A stretch of DNA of 6,280 bases from an uncultured Lachnospiraceae bacterium (GTDB lineage: Bacteria; Bacillota; Clostridia; Lachnospirales; Lachnospiraceae): positions 1 to 6,280 of the forward strand of contig CAJUKA010000186.1 in assembly GCA_910586585.1 (NCBI GenBank), written 5' to 3'. The notes beneath the pieces were generated by a model. It ran no database searches and was not told where the DNA came from. It saw only the letters and a program-made list of their open reading frames with translations. The position numbers and the translations under genes are program-made. This document shows positions 5,033 to 6,280 of this stretch, piece by piece. How positions within the stretch are numbered: the first letter of the stretch is position 1; every line of letters begins with the position of its first letter.

Positions 5033-5293
5033 ATGGCGGACATATCGAAACAGATAGAGCAATTATTAAAAGCAAGGTTTGGACGTGATGTAAGGCAGTC
5101 ATTTATTGACGCTTTAGATGCTGTAAACAGCAGTGCAGAAGGGTCTGCTGCTGCGGCGGAAAAAGCAATGGAGGAGGCTGTAATCAGCGCATCTATTGCA
5201 GCATACCAGGTAGTGCTTGCACAGGAAGCAGGTGAGGAGGCCGCAATCAGCGCGTCTATTGCAGCCTATCGGGTAATTTTAGCAGAAAGCTGA
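5033..5293 (+). pseudogene. Phage tail fibre-like protein, N-terminal part
   Basis: AGGGGGAT (5021-5028) precedes this ATG. The first 30 residues (MADISKQIEQLLKARFGRDV, then RQSFIDALDAVN) are the standard anchor segment of Gram-positive phage tail-fibre or baseplate proteins, followed by an Ala/Glu-rich coiled coil. Residues 51-86 hold a 21-residue tandem repeat beginning ISASIAAY (copies at 5183 and 5246). The frame stops at TGA 5291-5293. Past it the same frame goes straight on through AQGGTGMREGEEE, where related proteins have SWAxGGTGxREGE. The TGA therefore most likely replaced a TGG Trp codon, and this part with 5312-5962 was one gene. Confidence 0.75.
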
Positions 5294-5311
5294 GCACAGG
5301 GCGGAACCGGG

Positions 5312-5962
5312 ATGCGTGAAGGCGAAGAGGAAAACAGCAGCAAAGCCTGGTGTGAAAAGAGCGAAGAATACGCCAAAGGCTGGCGTGGGTCGCTGTTGCC
5401 GCAGGGAACAATAGAATTTTCCGAGCTTCCAACAGAGGATATGGAAAAAGGGCATCTCTACAATATCAGCAACGCTTTTGTGACAGATGAGCGGTTTGAG
5501 GAGGGGGCAGGGTATTCCTATCCCGCAGGCACAAACGTATATTGGAACAAAAATGAGCATTGGGACTGTTTATCGGGCACGCTGACAAAAATACTGACCC
5601 AGGCAGAATATGATTCGCTGCCAGAAGAGGAAAAACTGAATGGAACGATTTATTACATAACAGACGGGGACAATGAAATACCAGATGCAACAGACAAAGA
5701 AAAAGGGCTTGTAATTGTAGATGCAGAACTGTCGGAAGAGTCTGAAAATCCAGTGCAGAATAAAGTCATAGCAGAGGCGCTGAAGAATCTGGATGGCGTA
5801 AAAGGAACGGAAATATCACAGGCGGAATATGATGCATTGCCAGAAGAGGAAAAGATGAATGGCAAAGTTTATTATATTTATGACCGCGAAATCACAATAC
5901 CAGATGCGACAGACAAATGCTCATGTTTGGTAAAGAAGCAAGCAACCAAAAACAAGAGATAG
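5312..5962 (+). pseudogene. Phage tail fibre-like protein, C-terminal part, truncated
   Basis: This is in the same frame as the preceding fragment. ATG 5312 is an internal Met and has no RBS of note, so separate translation is doubtful. It begins with SSKAWCEKSEEYAKGW, then LLPQGTIEFSELP, HLYNISNAF and AGTNVYWNKNEHWDCLSGT, a block I associate with fibre proteins that carry peptide repeats. Two copies of QAEYDxLPEEEKxNGxxYYI (5600-5659 and 5819-5878) each precede IPDATDK (5678-5698 and 5897-5917), with a SENPVQNKVIAEAL unit between. After the second IPDATDK the sequence departs from the repeat exactly at 5918, and the last 15 codons (to TAG 5960-5962) read unrelated DNA. The receptor-binding C-terminus and everything after it (holin, endolysin) are absent. 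Confidence 0.75.
5600..5917 (+). repeat. Two-copy repeat inside the fibre gene
   Basis: The unit QAEYD-LPEEEK-NG-YYI plus IPDATDK occurs at 5600-5698 and 5819-5917, 219 bp apart. The second copy is the last recognisable phage sequence, so recombination or insertion happened at or beside it. Confidence 0.7.
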
Positions 5963-6000
5963 ACCGCCAGCACCACACTATTCCGAACCAAAGAAACTAA
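5917..6000 (+). CDS. Small ORF at the edge of a second element
   Basis: Exactly where the phage fibre sequence stops, ATG 5917 (or ATG 5923) opens a 27-codon frame ending at TAA 5998-6000. The product is polar and basic (MFGKEASNQKQEIDRQHHTI near its middle) and unlike the Glu-rich fibre. There is no RBS, so it may be the tail of a gene whose start was lost at the junction. It directly precedes the large inverted repeat. I do not recognise the family. A mobile-element origin is only an inference from context. Confidence 0.3.
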   Translation: MLMFGKEASNQKQEIDRQHHTIPNQRN

Positions 6001-6014
6001 AGACCAAAAGACAA

Positions 6015-6164
6015 GCACCGTGGAAATGTGTATAACTTGCTATTCCGTCATGGAAAAGTCCGTTCACAGAACATGGAAAAGCTAAAGTGCAGCTTTCCCA
6101 CATTCTGCAAACGGACTTTCCCACAACTCCATAAGACAGCAAGTTATGCACATTCCCACAGTGC
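6015..6164. repeat. Large imperfect inverted repeat with DnaA-box-like motifs
   Basis: The arm 6015-6083 (69 nt) is the imperfect reverse complement of 6091-6164 (74 nt), with a 7-nt central loop. By eye there are about 12 substitutions, all transitions, and one poorly aligned stretch of 12 versus 17 nt (6042-6053 against 6122-6138). Each arm carries a DnaA-box match at an equivalent place: TGTGTATAA (6027-6035, reverse of TTATACACA) and TTATGCACA (6144-6152). The right arm also has TTTCCCACA at 6094-6102 and 6117-6125 and ATTCCCACA at 6152-6160. It could be a replication or transfer origin of a plasmid or conjugative element, a MITE-like element, or a structured RNA. Confidence 0.75.
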
Positions 6165-6280
6165 CGACTACTACGGAATCCCTCTTTATCTCCACACAGA
6201 TTATTTCTTTTATGGCATATTCCAACTTGCGTCAATAGAATAAATAAGCTGGATTATTTTTTCCTTTGGGGTAGAAAAAT
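6165..6280. other. AT-rich flank without a recognisable gene
   Basis: No convincing gene is seen on either strand. The only signal is a possible - strand promoter at 6207-6235. A 71-codon + strand frame running through 6028-6243 lies mostly within the inverted repeat and looks non-coding. Confidence 0.5.
6207..6235 (-). promoter_or_regulatory. Possible promoter reading into the inverted repeat
   Basis: On the - strand, TTGACG (6235-6230) and TAAAAG (6212-6207) are 17 bp apart. The -35 matches five of six bases and the -10 four of six. The start site would be near 6200, and the transcript would enter the inverted repeat at 6164. The match is modest. Confidence 0.25.

Noticed and set aside
5183..5290. 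CRISPR-like repeat structure
   Set aside because: The two 63-bp units are in-frame coding repeats of an Ala-rich coiled coil with no spacers. No CRISPR array is seen anywhere in the window.
6028..6243. 71-codon + strand ORF and the opposing 85-codon - strand ORF at 5978-6235
   Set aside because: They run through the inverted repeat, so the peptide simply reflects the repeat. Neither has an RBS or a recognisable motif.
1..6280. tRNA, rRNA, insertion-sequence transposase or integrase genes
   Set aside because: No cloverleaf-like tRNA or rRNA sequence was noticed and no transposase or recombinase motif appears in any translation, so no such gene can be supported.

Overview
The window looks like part of a decayed, temperate tailed-phage (siphovirus-type) prophage in a Gram-positive Clostridia host, most likely Lachnospiraceae. 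The taxon is inferred from strong GGAGG-type ribosome binding sites, sigma-A-type promoters, AGA/ATA/GGA-rich codon use and the style of the phage proteins. No search was run. All convincing genes are on the + strand.

Region 1 (1-2593) is the end of the early/replication module. It holds a DnaC-type helicase-loader ATPase, an RNase H-fold protein overlapping it by ATGA, two or three small unrecognised phage proteins, a truncated small phage protein, and a DUF1492/ArpU-like sigma-region-4 regulator of the kind that precedes late phage genes.

Region 2 (2596-3400) is a self-contained hicAB toxin-antitoxin cassette between the regulator and the late genes. Its near-consensus promoter sits inside an 18-bp perfect inverted repeat. 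The short hicA gene (56 aa) keeps the catalytic His24. A perfect 10-bp hairpin with a GTAA loop straddles the hicA stop codon just before hicB. After hicB come a candidate activator-dependent late promoter and a rho-independent terminator, which would shut off hicAB and could also attenuate the late transcript.

Region 3 (3415-5917) is wreckage of the late operon. An HNH endonuclease is cut off just after its HHK motif. Terminase, portal, capsid, head-tail and tape-measure genes are missing, and the sequence jumps to a tail-associated protein. That protein is split by a one-base loss in an A run (and possibly a second frameshift) and is followed by a tail-fibre-like gene split by a TGA where a Trp is expected. 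The fibre ends abruptly at about 5917.

Region 4 (5918-6280) appears to belong to a different element. It has a tiny ORF and a large imperfect inverted repeat (6015-6164, arms of 69 and 74 nt) carrying symmetric DnaA-box-like 9-mers. Most arm differences keep G-U pairing on the - strand. It may be a replication/transfer origin or a structured RNA. This and the hicAB control region are the most interesting parts of the window.

Taken together, selection seems to have kept the hicAB cassette and its control sites while the phage body decays around it.
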